A stretch of DNA of 64,000 bases from Aquitalea magnusonii (GTDB lineage: Bacteria > Pseudomonadota > Gammaproteobacteria > Burkholderiales > Chromobacteriaceae): NCBI RefSeq assembly GCF_002217795.2, contig NZ_AP018823.1, forward strand, positions 2,790,001-2,854,000, written 5' to 3'. The position numbers were made by a program, and so were the translations under genes. The notes under the pieces were generated by a model. That model searched no databases and was not told where the DNA came from. It saw only the letters and a program-made list of their open reading frames with translations. Shown here in pieces: positions 34,295 to 42,227 of the stretch. Position 1 is the first letter of the stretch; every line of letters begins with the position of its first letter.

Positions 34295-35301
34295 TACTGG
34301 CCGGACTTCAACACGATGCGGGTCCACTTGCCCACCCAGGCGGTGGTCTTGGCGGCAATCTGGCGGCTATCCGGCGTGGTGTGCGCCGTCGGCTTTTCCG
34401 CATGCTGGAATACCGGGTCCAGCGCGATACCCGGCTGCACCGGATACATCCACATGCTGGTGGGAATATCCTTCTGCACCGCGTCCGAACGCAGGAATTC
34501 AACAAACTTGCGCGCCAGTGCCGCTTCCTTCCCGCCCTTCACCAGCGCCGCGCCTTCCACTTGCTGGAACACGGCACCGGGCAACAACAGATTGCCCGTT
34601 GGCGAAGCGGTCAGTTTTTCCTTGCTGTAGAACACTTCCGCCGCCGGGCTGGTGGCATAGCTCACCACGATGGGGCGCGCACCGCCATTGCGGGAGAAAT
34701 CGGTGTAATAGGCTTCGGTCCAGCCCTTGCTTACCTTCACGCCGTTATCGCGCAGCTTGCCCCAGAAGGCCATGGCCTTGGCTTCGCCCATGGCGGAAAT
34801 GGTGGACAGCAAGAATGCCAGGCCGGGGCTGGAGGTGGCCGGGTTTTCCACCACCAGCAGGTCCTTGTAGGCCGGGCGGGTCAGGTCATCCAGCGTTTTG
34901 GGCAGCGGTAGCTGCTTCTTGGCAAACCAGGCCTTGTCGTAGTTGAGCGTGACATAGCCGTAATCGATGCTCACCGCGCCGGGCAAGGACACCACGCCGC
35001 CCTTGTCGCTCATCGGCAGCAGCACGCCAGCGGCCTCGGCCTTGCCAATCAGGGTGTTGTCGATGCCGTACACCACGTCGGCAATCGGGTTGGCGCGGGT
35101 CAGAATCAGCTTGTTGACCATCTCGCCGGCATCCCCCGCCTTGATGATGCTCAGCTTCACCCCGTTCTGCTTTTCAAACTCGGCCAGCAGCGGCTTGGCC
35201 ACGGCAAAAGAACTATGGGTAAGCACGCGCAGCTCGGCCGCGTGGGCAAGGCCGGCAAACAGCAGTGCAGCCAGCAAGGTGGTGGTTTTGAACAATTGCA
35301 T
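34294..35301 (-). CDS. thiB: Thiamine-binding periplasmic protein
   Basis: 335 residues. Signal peptide QLFKTTTLLAALLFAGLAHA, then the mature start AELRVLTHSSFAVAKPLLAE. Class II binding-protein motifs include LSIIKAGDAGEMVNKLILTR, ADVVYGIDNTLIGKAEAAGV and VSIDYGYVTLNYDKAWF, as in the TbpA/ThiB family. Start at 35301 with GGAG seven bases upstream. It delivers thiamine to ThiPQ and is first in the operon behind the TPP riboswitch. Confidence 0.88.
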   Translation of the reverse strand: MQLFKTTTLLAALLFAGLAHAAELRVLTHSSFAVAKPLLAEFEKQNGVKLSIIKAGDAGEMVNKLILTRANPIADVVYGIDNTLIGKAEAAGVLLPMSDKGGVVSLPGAVSIDYGYVTLNYDKAWFAKKQLPLPKTLDDLTRPAYKDLLVVENPATSSPGLAFLLSTISAMGEAKAMAFWGKLRDNGVKVSKGWTEAYYTDFSRNGGARPIVVSYATSPAAEVFYSKEKLTASPTGNLLLPGAVFQQVEGAALVKGGKEAALARKFVEFLRSDAVQKDIPTSMWMYPVQPGIALDPVFQHAEKPTAHTTPDSRQIAAKTTAWVGKWTRIVLKSGQ

Positions 35302-35370
35302 GACATTCTCCGTGCGACAAAGCGCAATCGCAGGAGCAAGCGAAACAACAGATGGTGGGTCCTTCTGCAT

Positions 35371-35446
35371 CACGCTCCCTCCGCTGGCATTATCCAGTTC
35401 AGGTTCTAGGGTGTTTCTCAGCCCGCACGGGGCACCCCTGGTGATT
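35371..35446 (-). promoter_or_regulatory. TPP riboswitch (THI element)
   Basis: The minus strand carries CACCAGGGGTGCC, GGGCTGAGAAACACCC, AGAACCTGAACTGGATAATG and CCAGCGGAGGGAGCGTG in the standard order of the thi box (CUGAGA and ACCUGA-x-CUGGAUAAUGCCAGCG). It lies 70 nt before the thiB ATG. No strong terminator is seen between the aptamer and thiB, so control may be at translation initiation. Confidence 0.93.
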
Positions 35447-35638
35447 GACGTGGCCAATGACACACGCCGACATGTTTGCTGACATTGTTGCTTACAAGGC
35501 GTTACCGATTTTTCACGGAAATTAACACCCTGCCGCCAGCAGAAAATGGATTGTACACACTTTCCGGCCAAGATGACCGCACAACAACAGCACGCTTGTT
35601 CAAGCCCAGTTGCAACAGATCACCCAGGGAGCACCACC

Positions 35639-35974
35639 ATGAAACTGACCACCCGCCTCATGCTGATCAGCCTGTCTGCCCTCAGCTTTGCCACCTTGTC
35701 CGCCACCGCCTCGGCCGAAACCGCATGGCAAAAACAGCATCCGCGCCGTGCCGAGGTGAACCACCGTCTGGCCAATCAGGACAAGCGTATTCACCAGGAA
35801 CGCAAGGAAGGCGAAATCAGCAAGCAACAAGCGCAGCAACTGCACCAGCAAGACCGCGCCATCCGCCGCCAGGAACGTGCCGATGCCCGCCTGCACCATG
35901 GCCATATCACCAAGCAGGAACAAAAAACCCTTAACCGGGAAGAAAACACCGTCAGCAAGGAAATCGGCAAGTAA
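35639..35974 (+). CDS. Small exported basic protein, unknown function
   Basis: 111 residues. Signal peptide KLTTRLMLISLSALSFATLS with cleavage after ATASA, then a highly charged, helical, Gln/Arg/His-rich mature part (NHRLANQDKRIHQERKEGEI, AIRRQERADARLHHGHITKQ). AGGGAG precedes the ATG at 35639. Similar short periplasmic proteins occur in many betaproteobacteria without known role. No partner gene is obvious; the next gene is 115 bp away. Confidence 0.75.
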   Translation: MKLTTRLMLISLSALSFATLSATASAETAWQKQHPRRAEVNHRLANQDKRIHQERKEGEISKQQAQQLHQQDRAIRRQERADARLHHGHITKQEQKTLNREENTVSKEIGK

Positions 35975-36089
35975 AATCCAGCCGTAAGCTGGCTGCCAGC
36001 CAGCCCTGTCTGAAATAACCGCGCAGCACAGGCTGCAGGCTTCCCCTGCCATGCCGTGCTGCCGGTCGGTTTTTGCTGCGAGGCCAACC

Positions 36090-37532
36090 GTGAACTGTGT
36101 CATCCGTCTGCTACTGCTCGCTTTGCTACCGCTGCAGGCCTGGGCCGGCATCGGCGAGGCCGGTGCGCGCCACTTGCTGTCCCGCACCGGTTTCGGGGCC
36201 AATCCGGCGCAAATTGCCCTGTATGCACCGCTCAGCCGCCAGCAGGCGGTGGACCGGCTGCTCGATCACGTCAGCTATAGCGCCCTCACCGCCCCGCCCG
36301 CCTGGGTGAATGAACCCTTCGATCGGCCGGGCAAAACCAATCTGAGCGAAGACGAAAAGAAAGCCCTGCAAAAAGAGCGCAACGAACATGCGCAGGAACT
36401 GCGCGGCTGGTGGCTGGAGGAAATGCGCATCAGCCCCAGCCCGCTAGCCGAAAAGATGACGCTGTTTTGGCACAACCATTTTGTTTCCGCGCTGGACAAG
36501 GTGGGCGTGCCGCAGCTGATGTATCAACAGAATGTGCTGCTGCGCCGTCAGGCGCTGGGCAATTTCGGCCAGCTATTACACACCATCGCCCGCGACCCGG
36601 CCATGATGCGCTACCTGGACACGGTGAATAACCGCAAGGGCCAGCCCAATGAAAACTTTGCCCGCGAGGTGATGGAGCTATTCACCCTGGGCGAAGGCCA
36701 TTACAGCGAGCAGGACATCCGCCAGGCCGCCCGCGCCTTTACCGGCTGGTCGCTGGACAAGGACTTCCAGTTTGTCTACCGGCCCAATCTGCATGACAAC
36801 GGCGACAAGACCATCTTTGGCCAGCAAGGCAATTTTGATGGCGACGACGTGCTGGACATGCTGCTGCGCAAGCCGCAAACCGCGCGCTTTGTCACCCTCA
36901 AGCTATGGAAATACCTGGTCTCCCCCGCGCCGAACGAGGCCGACATCCAGCGCCTGTCCGCGCTGTTCTACCGCGACAATTACGAAATCCGCCCGTTGCT
37001 GCGTGCCATGCTGCTGACCCCGGCCTTCTGGAACAGCCAGGGCCAGTTGGTGAAATCGCCGGTGGAACTGACCGTAGGCACGCTGGTGACTTTCGACCTC
37101 ACCCCGCCGGACTGGCGCGCACTGGCCGGACTTAACCGCCAACTGGGGCAGGACGTGTTCAACCCGCCCAATGTCAAAGGCTGGCCCGGTGGCGACGCCT
37201 GGATCAACAGCACCACCCTGCTCACCCGCAAACAGTTTCTCGACCGCCTGAGCCACGACGCCGCCCCCATCCGCAACAGCTTTGTCATGGCCGATGGCCA
37301 GATGGACGAACAACGTGGCCGCGAAGCCCGCATCCGCCGCCTGGTGCAGGCCGGGCTGCGCCCCATCAAGCTGCAACCGGACGAATGGGCCGCCATCTAC
37401 CACGTCAACACTGCTGCAGATGCCACGCGCCTGCTGCTGGCCGTACCCCCGGCCCAGCCGCTGCCTGCCGACATGACCGGCGCACAGGCCATTGCCCCGC
37501 TGCTGCTGGACCCGGCCTACCAGGTACACTGA
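36090..37532 (+). CDS. Exported DUF1800-family protein
   Basis: 480 residues from a GTG at 36090, preferred because GAGG lies six bases upstream and it gives a clean signal peptide (NCVIRLLLLALLPLQAWAG). Family landmarks: RHLLSRTGFGANPAQIALYA, MTLFWHNHFVSALDKV, GQPNENFAREVMELFTLGEG, AARAFTGWSLD and NPPNVKGWPGGDAWINSTTL. It is always paired with a DUF1501 protein, here 21 bp downstream. Biochemical function unknown; periplasmic location inferred. Confidence 0.88.
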   Translation: MNCVIRLLLLALLPLQAWAGIGEAGARHLLSRTGFGANPAQIALYAPLSRQQAVDRLLDHVSYSALTAPPAWVNEPFDRPGKTNLSEDEKKALQKERNEHAQELRGWWLEEMRISPSPLAEKMTLFWHNHFVSALDKVGVPQLMYQQNVLLRRQALGNFGQLLHTIARDPAMMRYLDTVNNRKGQPNENFAREVMELFTLGEGHYSEQDIRQAARAFTGWSLDKDFQFVYRPNLHDNGDKTIFGQQGNFDGDDVLDMLLRKPQTARFVTLKLWKYLVSPAPNEADIQRLSALFYRDNYEIRPLLRAMLLTPAFWNSQGQLVKSPVELTVGTLVTFDLTPPDWRALAGLNRQLGQDVFNPPNVKGWPGGDAWINSTTLLTRKQFLDRLSHDAAPIRNSFVMADGQMDEQRGREARIRRLVQAGLRPIKLQPDEWAAIYHVNTAADATRLLLAVPPAQPLPADMTGAQAIAPLLLDPAYQVH

Positions 37533-37553
37533 ACCGCCCACAAGGAAGCTGCC

Positions 37554-38741
37554 ATGTTTCAACGCCGCGAATTTCTCAAAGCCATGGGTGCCGGCCTGCT
37601 GGTATCGGTACTGCCCAATCTCAGCTATGCACTGGCCCCGGCCGGCTACCAGCGCCTGCTGGTACTGGTGGAACTCAAGGGCGGCAATGACGGGCTCAAT
37701 ACCGTCATCCCCTACAGCAGCGACGACTACTATCGCCTGCGCCCCAGCATCGGCATTGCCCGCCCGCAAGTGCTGCAACTGAGCGAACAAGTGGGCCTGC
37801 ACCCGGCCATGCACAGCCTGCTGCCGCTGTGGCAAAACCACGAAGTGGCCGTGCTGCAAGGCGTAGGCTACCCGGAGCCCAATCTGTCCCACTTCCGTTC
37901 CATCGAAATCTGGGAAACCGCCTCGGCCAGCAACCAGTATCTGGGCGAAGGCTGGCTCACCCGCCTGTTTCGCAGCCAGCCCACCCCGCCCGGTTTTGCT
38001 GCCGATGGCGTGGTGCTGTCCAGCCAGAACCTGGGCCCGCTGGATGGCGGCGCCCGCGCCGTGGTGCTGAGCAATCCGCAAGACTTTGCCCGGCAAGCCA
38101 AGCTGGCGGCAGACCAGCAAGCCGGCGCGCACAGCAGCGCGCTGTCCCACATCCTGAAAGTGGAAGGCGACATCCGCACCGCCGCCAGCGCCCTGCAACA
38201 AGCGCCCATGAAACCGCCAGCCAACCCGGCCGACGCCCCCACCGCACCTCCCAAGGCCGCAGGCGGCTTTGCCCAGGCCATCAACACCCTGGCTGATATC
38301 CTGCAAAACGGCACCCGCATTGCCGTGGCGCGCATCACCCTTACCGGCTTCGACACCCACGGCAACCAGCAGCCCACCCAGGCCCGCCTGCTGGGCGAAC
38401 TGGCCGACGGACTGGCCCTGCTCAAAACCCGTATGCAGGCCCAAGGCCGCTGGGACGACACCCTGGTATTGAGTTATGCCGAATTTGGCCGCCGCCCGCG
38501 CGAAAACGGCAATCGCGGCACCGACCACGGCACCGCCAACAGCCACTTCCTGCTGGGCGGCCGCGTCAAGGGCGGTCTGTACGGCCAGACCGCCCCACTG
38601 GCCGGGCTGAGCGATGGCAACCTGCCCTACGCCATCGACTTCCGCCAGCTATATAGCACCGTGGTACAAGACTGGTGGGGCAAGGACGCCAGCAGCCTGT
38701 TCGGCCAGCGCTTTGGCCGGCTGCCGCTGCTGCGGGCCTGA
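37554..38741 (+). CDS. Tat-exported DUF1501-family protein
   Basis: 395 residues. Twin-arginine signal FQRREFLKAMGAGLLVSVLP. The body is related to the alkaline-phosphatase/sulfatase fold: LVLVELKGGNDGLNTVIPYS, LSEQVGLHPAMHSLLPLW, GFDTHGNQQPTQARLLGELA and FGRRPRENGNRGTDHGTANS, in which the Asp/His residues could bind metal. AGGAAG lies before the ATG at 37554. It forms an operon with the DUF1800 gene. Substrate unknown. Confidence 0.88.
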   Translation: MFQRREFLKAMGAGLLVSVLPNLSYALAPAGYQRLLVLVELKGGNDGLNTVIPYSSDDYYRLRPSIGIARPQVLQLSEQVGLHPAMHSLLPLWQNHEVAVLQGVGYPEPNLSHFRSIEIWETASASNQYLGEGWLTRLFRSQPTPPGFAADGVVLSSQNLGPLDGGARAVVLSNPQDFARQAKLAADQQAGAHSSALSHILKVEGDIRTAASALQQAPMKPPANPADAPTAPPKAAGGFAQAINTLADILQNGTRIAVARITLTGFDTHGNQQPTQARLLGELADGLALLKTRMQAQGRWDDTLVLSYAEFGRRPRENGNRGTDHGTANSHFLLGGRVKGGLYGQTAPLAGLSDGNLPYAIDFRQLYSTVVQDWWGKDASSLFGQRFGRLPLLRA

Positions 38742-38883
38742 GCCAGCCGCAGCAAGCCAAGTGCGCAGCAAGCATGGCCCACAACATCAGGCCCCAAGCC
38801 CCAAACCAAGACAGGCCGCCAATGGCAATCGCCATCGCAACGCACACCGCCACAAGGCAAGCACGGACATGCGGTAAACCGGC

Positions 38884-39552
38884 CTAAGCCCGCAGCGCCT
38901 GCTTTTGCATGCGCTCGGCCAGGCGCAAATGGCACGCTGCCGCCAGTTTGATCAGCTCACGCGTGCTCACCGGTAGCGTCCCGCCTGCCGCCACGCAATC
39001 AGCCAAAGCCGCCAGCGTGCTCACCTCGCTCTGCAAGGCTACTGTTTTGCCGGATGGCCGCCGCTGTCCCTGCTCGGCCTGATAATGCAAGGAAACCAGC
39101 CAGCGCGACTGCTGCCACTCCGTCTCCCCGGCCAGTACCGACGCCCATACCGCCTGCCCCACCTGCCGCGCCGCTTCATCCGCCAGGGCATAGGCCAGTT
39201 GCAGCTTGTCGTGGTCTGGCCCTGTCTCCTTGCGCAAGACCGGCAGCAAGGTATCGTCCAGCCAGTCTTGCAGTTGTCTTGCTTGTGGTTTGCCGCAGGT
39301 ACGCAGGACATCGCGCAGTTCTGTTTCGCTCAGGGTAAGCAGGGCCGGGCCGCTGGCGGGCGTCAGCAGGCAACCGGCCTTCTTGCCCAGCGCGGTTTGC
39401 AGGGCGGTTTCATCCCGGTATTTGAGCAGTTTGGCGATATCGGCCGCGACAAAGCGCGGGCCTTGTGCCAATGGAAAGACACCAAGGGTTTTCTTGTTGA
39501 AGCGCAACTGGATGGGCGGGGAGGTACTACGGAGAGGTGGTGCTTTTTTCAT
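38884..39552 (-). CDS. BRO-N domain antirepressor-like protein
   Basis: 222 residues from the ATG at 39552 behind GGAG. The N-terminal BRO-like part LRFNKKTLGVFPLAQGPRFV, AADIAKLLKYRDETALQTAL, LLTLSETELRDVLRTCGKPQ and LQDWLDDTLLPVLRKETG is typical of phage/satellite antirepressors. The C-terminal half is helical (ALADEAARQVGQAVWASVLA). It is probably a remnant of an integrated satellite or prophage; no integrase is visible. A long untranslated, hairpin-rich stretch precedes it and probably regulates it. Confidence 0.65.
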   Translation of the reverse strand: MKKAPPLRSTSPPIQLRFNKKTLGVFPLAQGPRFVAADIAKLLKYRDETALQTALGKKAGCLLTPASGPALLTLSETELRDVLRTCGKPQARQLQDWLDDTLLPVLRKETGPDHDKLQLAYALADEAARQVGQAVWASVLAGETEWQQSRWLVSLHYQAEQGQRRPSGKTVALQSEVSTLAALADCVAAGGTLPVSTRELIKLAAACHLRLAERMQKQALRA

Positions 39553-39955
39553 TTCAGAAGCTCCATGTGGCAAACGAGTCATTGCCACCCTTCGCCAGAC
39601 GGGTGGCAAGCCAAAGCGGGGCTGGCGAACCGGCACATGGACCCGGCAGACCGTAAGGTCTCCCCACCCGGCCCGCCATTGAAGACATGAAGGTACACGA
39701 GTGCAACAAACAACTACCGGAGCAGTTGCCTGCCATATGCCAGGGTCGCCAAACCCATGCTGTGTTGTTACGCACAGGAGGCCAAGACTAAGAACCTGAC
39801 AGCAGGACGACAAGGGTAAGGACTGCAGCAGGCACTGACAAGATGTGCAGGTATGTCGGCGTTTCGGATTTACCTGCAATACCACTAGGCACATGCCAGC
39901 ACCTTGCAGGAAAAATCCTCACCGCGCATGGCGTTGGCAAAGTACCAGTCCGTAG

Positions 39956-39989
39956 GGCGGAAGCCCCGGAGTTACCGGGGCGTTCCGCC
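39956..39989. repeat. 14-bp inverted repeat
   Basis: GGCGGAAGCCCCGG, loop AGTTA, CCGGGGC then a bulged G and TTCCGCC. Not followed by a T run, so it is more likely a structured RNA or leader element than a simple terminator. Confidence 0.6.
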
Positions 39990-40079
39990 ACGGTGCGAGT
40001 TGAAGTGGCGGAAATCATCAGGTTTTGCATCCGCTCACGCGGATGATGATTTGAGTGCCGCTTCCGCGCGGCGGACGGG

Positions 40080-40111
40080 AAAGGGATCTTTGCTTGGCCA
40101 AAGATCCCTTT
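40080..40111. repeat. Perfect 13-bp inverted repeat
   Basis: AAAGGGATCTTTG, loop CTTGGC, CAAAGATCCCTTT. It ends in T3 on one strand and starts A3 on the other, so it could act as a weak bidirectional terminator or as a structured-RNA stem. Confidence 0.65.
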
Positions 40112-40571
40112 CATCCCTAAAGGCCACCCAGCAAGGATGGCCTGCGGCTACCCGACAGGCCCCGTCCGGTGCGAGGCGCGCCTGAACTCGCGATTTGCTA
40201 ACGTCAAATCGCTCAGACATTGCAGGCGCTTAAAACCTCGCCCCGGCCACCTGTCGGCATGCTTGATGGGGCCGGTGGGCGCGTTGATGCGGTGCTTGCG
40301 GTAGAGAAGTACGGTGTAGATGGAGTGCTGATGTAGGCTAAGGATATGTTAATGCCATTGCGCTAAAATGGCTGATGTCGGCCAGATGCGGTCATTGCCG
40401 AGATCTGGAACCAAGGTCTCAAGATCGGCCTTAGCCGTCTATCGCACACCAGATAGAAGAAGGCTGCTGTCACGTAGAAAGCAGCCTAAAACATCTCTAT
40501 TAAAGCGGGGGCGATTCATAGCAAGCTGGAGAAGTTCAAGAAAAAGTTCACGAAAGTGGGTCTCAATTGAT

Positions 40572-40652
40572 GTCCAACAAATGCTTCGAGAAGGACGCTC
40601 CGACAGCAAACTTCGTTTGCCGCCTTCGCGCCTCTCAAGTATTACGTTAAGA
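40572..40652 (+). other. attC-like integron recombination site
   Basis: 81 nt. The R'' box GTCCAAC (RYYYAAC) is at 40572 and the R' box GTTAAGA (GTTRRRY except the last base) at 40646. The inner L boxes CTTCGAG and CTCAAG pair with one extra-helical base, the hallmark recognised by IntI. The centre folds further as AGG-CGC/GCG-CCT and GCAAAC-TTC-GTTTGC. The next gene starts within 15 bp of the GTT, as in gene cassettes. No integron integrase is in the window. Confidence 0.6.
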
Positions 40653-40664
40653 GTGGGGGTGACG

Positions 40665-41330
40665 GTGAAATTTGAGGCAGGCGATGAAATAGATAACGAT
40701 CACTGTACCGTGCTAACTCACGAGTTCTTGAGGTGCGACGATGCTTTTAAAGATTTTTGCAAACATGCTGAACAGATGATAATTCAAGGGCAAACACGAG
40801 AGCTTTCTTTCAAAGCCTACAACGCTTATACAAGCTTCATTCATCATTTATACGAATTTCTCATGGGGTGTCATGCTCGCGACGCTAAGAACACTGACAT
40901 TACAAATAAAAGAGGCGATCAACGAATAAAAATAATTGAAGGCTATGTAATGCATCATGCTCAGCGAATTATGGATCAGTACCGAGATTCTATAAGAAAT
41001 GGCACGGCTCCCTCTTGGGTGAATCATATTAGCTGCTACGAAATTACCGTCCCTTCTGATTTCGCGAAAGACTTCAGAGAGTTCAGAAATAAGGCGGTAG
41101 GACATGTTGCTTATGAGCGTGCATCAACTCTCAGCCTCAGTGTGTTTTATCAGAAGTATCACAAGTTTTTATATTTGCTGTACCGAGAATCCATTTACTG
41201 GTGGGGTAAGCGCAGTGAAGAATTTCCAAACTTAAAAGAAATAACGGATTTCAGTGTTACTCTTGTGGAAGAAAATGCCTATTCCGGAGCTCAACCTCGC
41301 TCCTTTCAGTCGATGGACGCTACGCGATAA
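40665..41330 (+). CDS. HEPN-like protein, candidate RNase effector in an integron-type cassette
   Basis: About 221 residues from a GTG at 40665 (another GTG at 40659), behind GGGGG. Upstream codons overlap the attC-like site and look non-coding. AT-rich and helical: YNAYTSFIHHLYEFLMGCHA, RIKIIEGYVMHHAQRIMDQY, then FREFRNKAVGHVAYERASTL. RNKAVGH fits the RX4-6H catalytic motif of HEPN ribonucleases used in abortive-infection and toxin-antitoxin systems. No nucleotidyltransferase partner is adjacent; the next gene is unrelated in appearance. The HEPN assignment is from the motif and helical context only. Confidence 0.5.
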   Translation: MKFEAGDEIDNDHCTVLTHEFLRCDDAFKDFCKHAEQMIIQGQTRELSFKAYNAYTSFIHHLYEFLMGCHARDAKNTDITNKRGDQRIKIIEGYVMHHAQRIMDQYRDSIRNGTAPSWVNHISCYEITVPSDFAKDFREFRNKAVGHVAYERASTLSLSVFYQKYHKFLYLLYRESIYWWGKRSEEFPNLKEITDFSVTLVEENAYSGAQPRSFQSMDATR

Positions 41331-41377
41331 AGTCACGTTGTGCCCAGCCAGCTATACGTTATCTGTTCGGGGATGCC

Positions 41378-41866
41378 ATGGAAGAACTATCTAGAAAATT
41401 GAGCGAAATAGATGCGCTAGAAACATGGAAGGATCATGTTCAAGGCTTTTCTAGGCCTGAAGTGGCAGAGGTATATGAGAGAGCGCAGCCTCTATGGGTT
41501 CGTAGGATGATTTATGAGAACAAGCTCTATTTACACCCTGATGTAATTGAGCAGCTTGAGCGACAAGGCTGCATTCCGGATGATCTGCATAAGCGGATGA
41601 TCTGGGCTAGCCTCATAGCTTCTGATGAAAGCTCAAATAGTAAGAAAAGAATGTACAAGATAAAGAATCTCCTTATAAGAAAGTATGGTAAAGATTGGTG
41701 GGAAGATGTTTATTCTCGCCTTAAGCATGTGTACGCAGCGAAAGAGAGAATAAAGAAAATTCACTCTGGGCAAGCAGTATCAGTCTTTATTACTAATACA
41801 TTCATTGGTTCCGAAGCCGCTCATGACGAAAGAATTAAAGCGCTAAGAATGATTCCGAAATCATGA
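41378..41866 (+). CDS. Unknown protein, second cassette-like gene
   Basis: 162 residues, AT-rich, starting at the ATG at 41378 behind GGGG. It reads EELSRKLSEIDALETWKDHV, RAQPLWVRRMIYENKLYLHP, EQLERQGCIPDDLHKRMIWA and RKYGKDWWEDVYSRLKHVYA. Largely helical and basic, with no transmembrane segment or recognised domain. It has the same orientation as the HEPN-like gene, with 47 bp between them including GCTATACGTTATC, which resembles an attC 3' end. It could be a partner of the HEPN-like protein or an independent cassette. Confidence 0.55.
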   Translation: MEELSRKLSEIDALETWKDHVQGFSRPEVAEVYERAQPLWVRRMIYENKLYLHPDVIEQLERQGCIPDDLHKRMIWASLIASDESSNSKKRMYKIKNLLIRKYGKDWWEDVYSRLKHVYAAKERIKKIHSGQAVSVFITNTFIGSEAAHDERIKALRMIPKS

Positions 41867-41869
41867 TGC

Positions 41870-41923
41870 ACATAACAAGGCGCTGTAAGGAAAAAGCGGA
41901 GCGCGGCTTGAGTGTCCGCTTTT
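41870..41923 (+). other. Partial attC-like sequence with terminator-like hairpin
   Basis: Begins ACATAACAAGGCGCTG (RYYYAAC-like with one mismatch) four bases after the gene stop. It contains AAAAGCGGA ... TCCGCTTTT (41892-41923) as an inverted repeat. A matching 3' half (CAGCGCC...GTT) is absent, so it is either a truncated attC or just a terminator for the gene at 41378. Confidence 0.4.
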
Positions 41924-42051
41924 CATGAAGGTTCCGATTGCTCTGGGTCGATAGCAGACGTTTCACTTTGCAGTAGTTCTGACTCGGCACACGAAGCCCC
42001 CACATTACTTGACTCTCCACCGCACCAATTCGCCCACGGGCCCCGTCAAGC

Positions 42052-42148
42052 TGTAACGCGGCGCGCATTTTGGCACCAGTTTGCGCTAATTTTGGCACCG
42101 CCGCCTAACAGCACGTCGCCACTGATTTGCGCGTTAATTGTCACGAAG
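42052..42148. repeat. Iterated transposase-site-like repeats at the phage right end
   Basis: Three related units: GCGCGCATTTTGGCACCAG (about 42063), TTTGCGCTAATTTTGGCACC (about 42083) and TTTGCGCGTTAATTGTCACG (about 42126). A fourth, inverted, is GGGTGACAATTATTCCGC upstream of com (about 43201). Multiple directly repeated sites next to a 5'-TGT end are how MuA-type transposase binding arrays look. Assignment by analogy. Confidence 0.5.
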
Positions 42149-42168
42149 CCCCGCACAAAGCGGGGCTT
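42146..42168 (-). terminator. Terminator hairpin after the prophage methylase
   Basis: AAGCCCCGC, loop ACAAA, GCGGGGCTT; 60 bp beyond the methylase stop on the minus strand. It is symmetrical enough to work in both directions, although the T run is short. Confidence 0.6.
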
Positions 42169-42227
42169 GTTGCTTCCGGCCTTGGCATGCAAGGCTTTTC
42201 AGGTAGAATATTATCGGGGTTTTGTTT

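Larger units (their letters stand above)
39553..40571. other. Hairpin-rich leader and non-coding stretch upstream of the BRO-N gene
   Basis: About 1 kb without a convincing gene. It holds GCCACCC/GGGTGGC (39586-39609), a 14-bp stem at 39956-39989 and a perfect 13-bp stem at 40080-40111. A minus-strand frame ending LAKGGNDSFATWSF runs up to the BRO-N start. The layout recalls the immunity/leader region in front of antirepressor genes of P4-type satellites (by memory only). The last part, 40490-40570, reads NISIKAGAIHSKLEKFKKKF then TKVGLN and a TGA just before the attC-like site, possibly the end of a lost cassette gene. Confidence 0.4.

Noticed and set aside
36903..38546. 547-codon minus-strand frame across the DUF1800/DUF1501 genes
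   Set aside because: Antisense to two well-supported genes; composition is that of a shadow frame.
40461..40487. AGGCTGCT...AGCAGCCT hairpin as a terminator
   Set aside because: Followed by AAAACAT rather than a T run on the plus strand, and the opposite strand has only four T; left as part of the non-coding stretch.
41281..41364. A full attC site between the two cassette-like genes
   Set aside because: GCTCAAC and ACGTTATC boxes are there, but the intervening arms do not pair convincingly and the 3' box departs from GTTRRRY; only the site at 40572-40652 is well formed.
41835..42098. Minus-strand frame across the presumed phage end
   Set aside because: Crosses the predicted phage terminus and the terminator of the gene at 41378; no domain or ribosome binding site.
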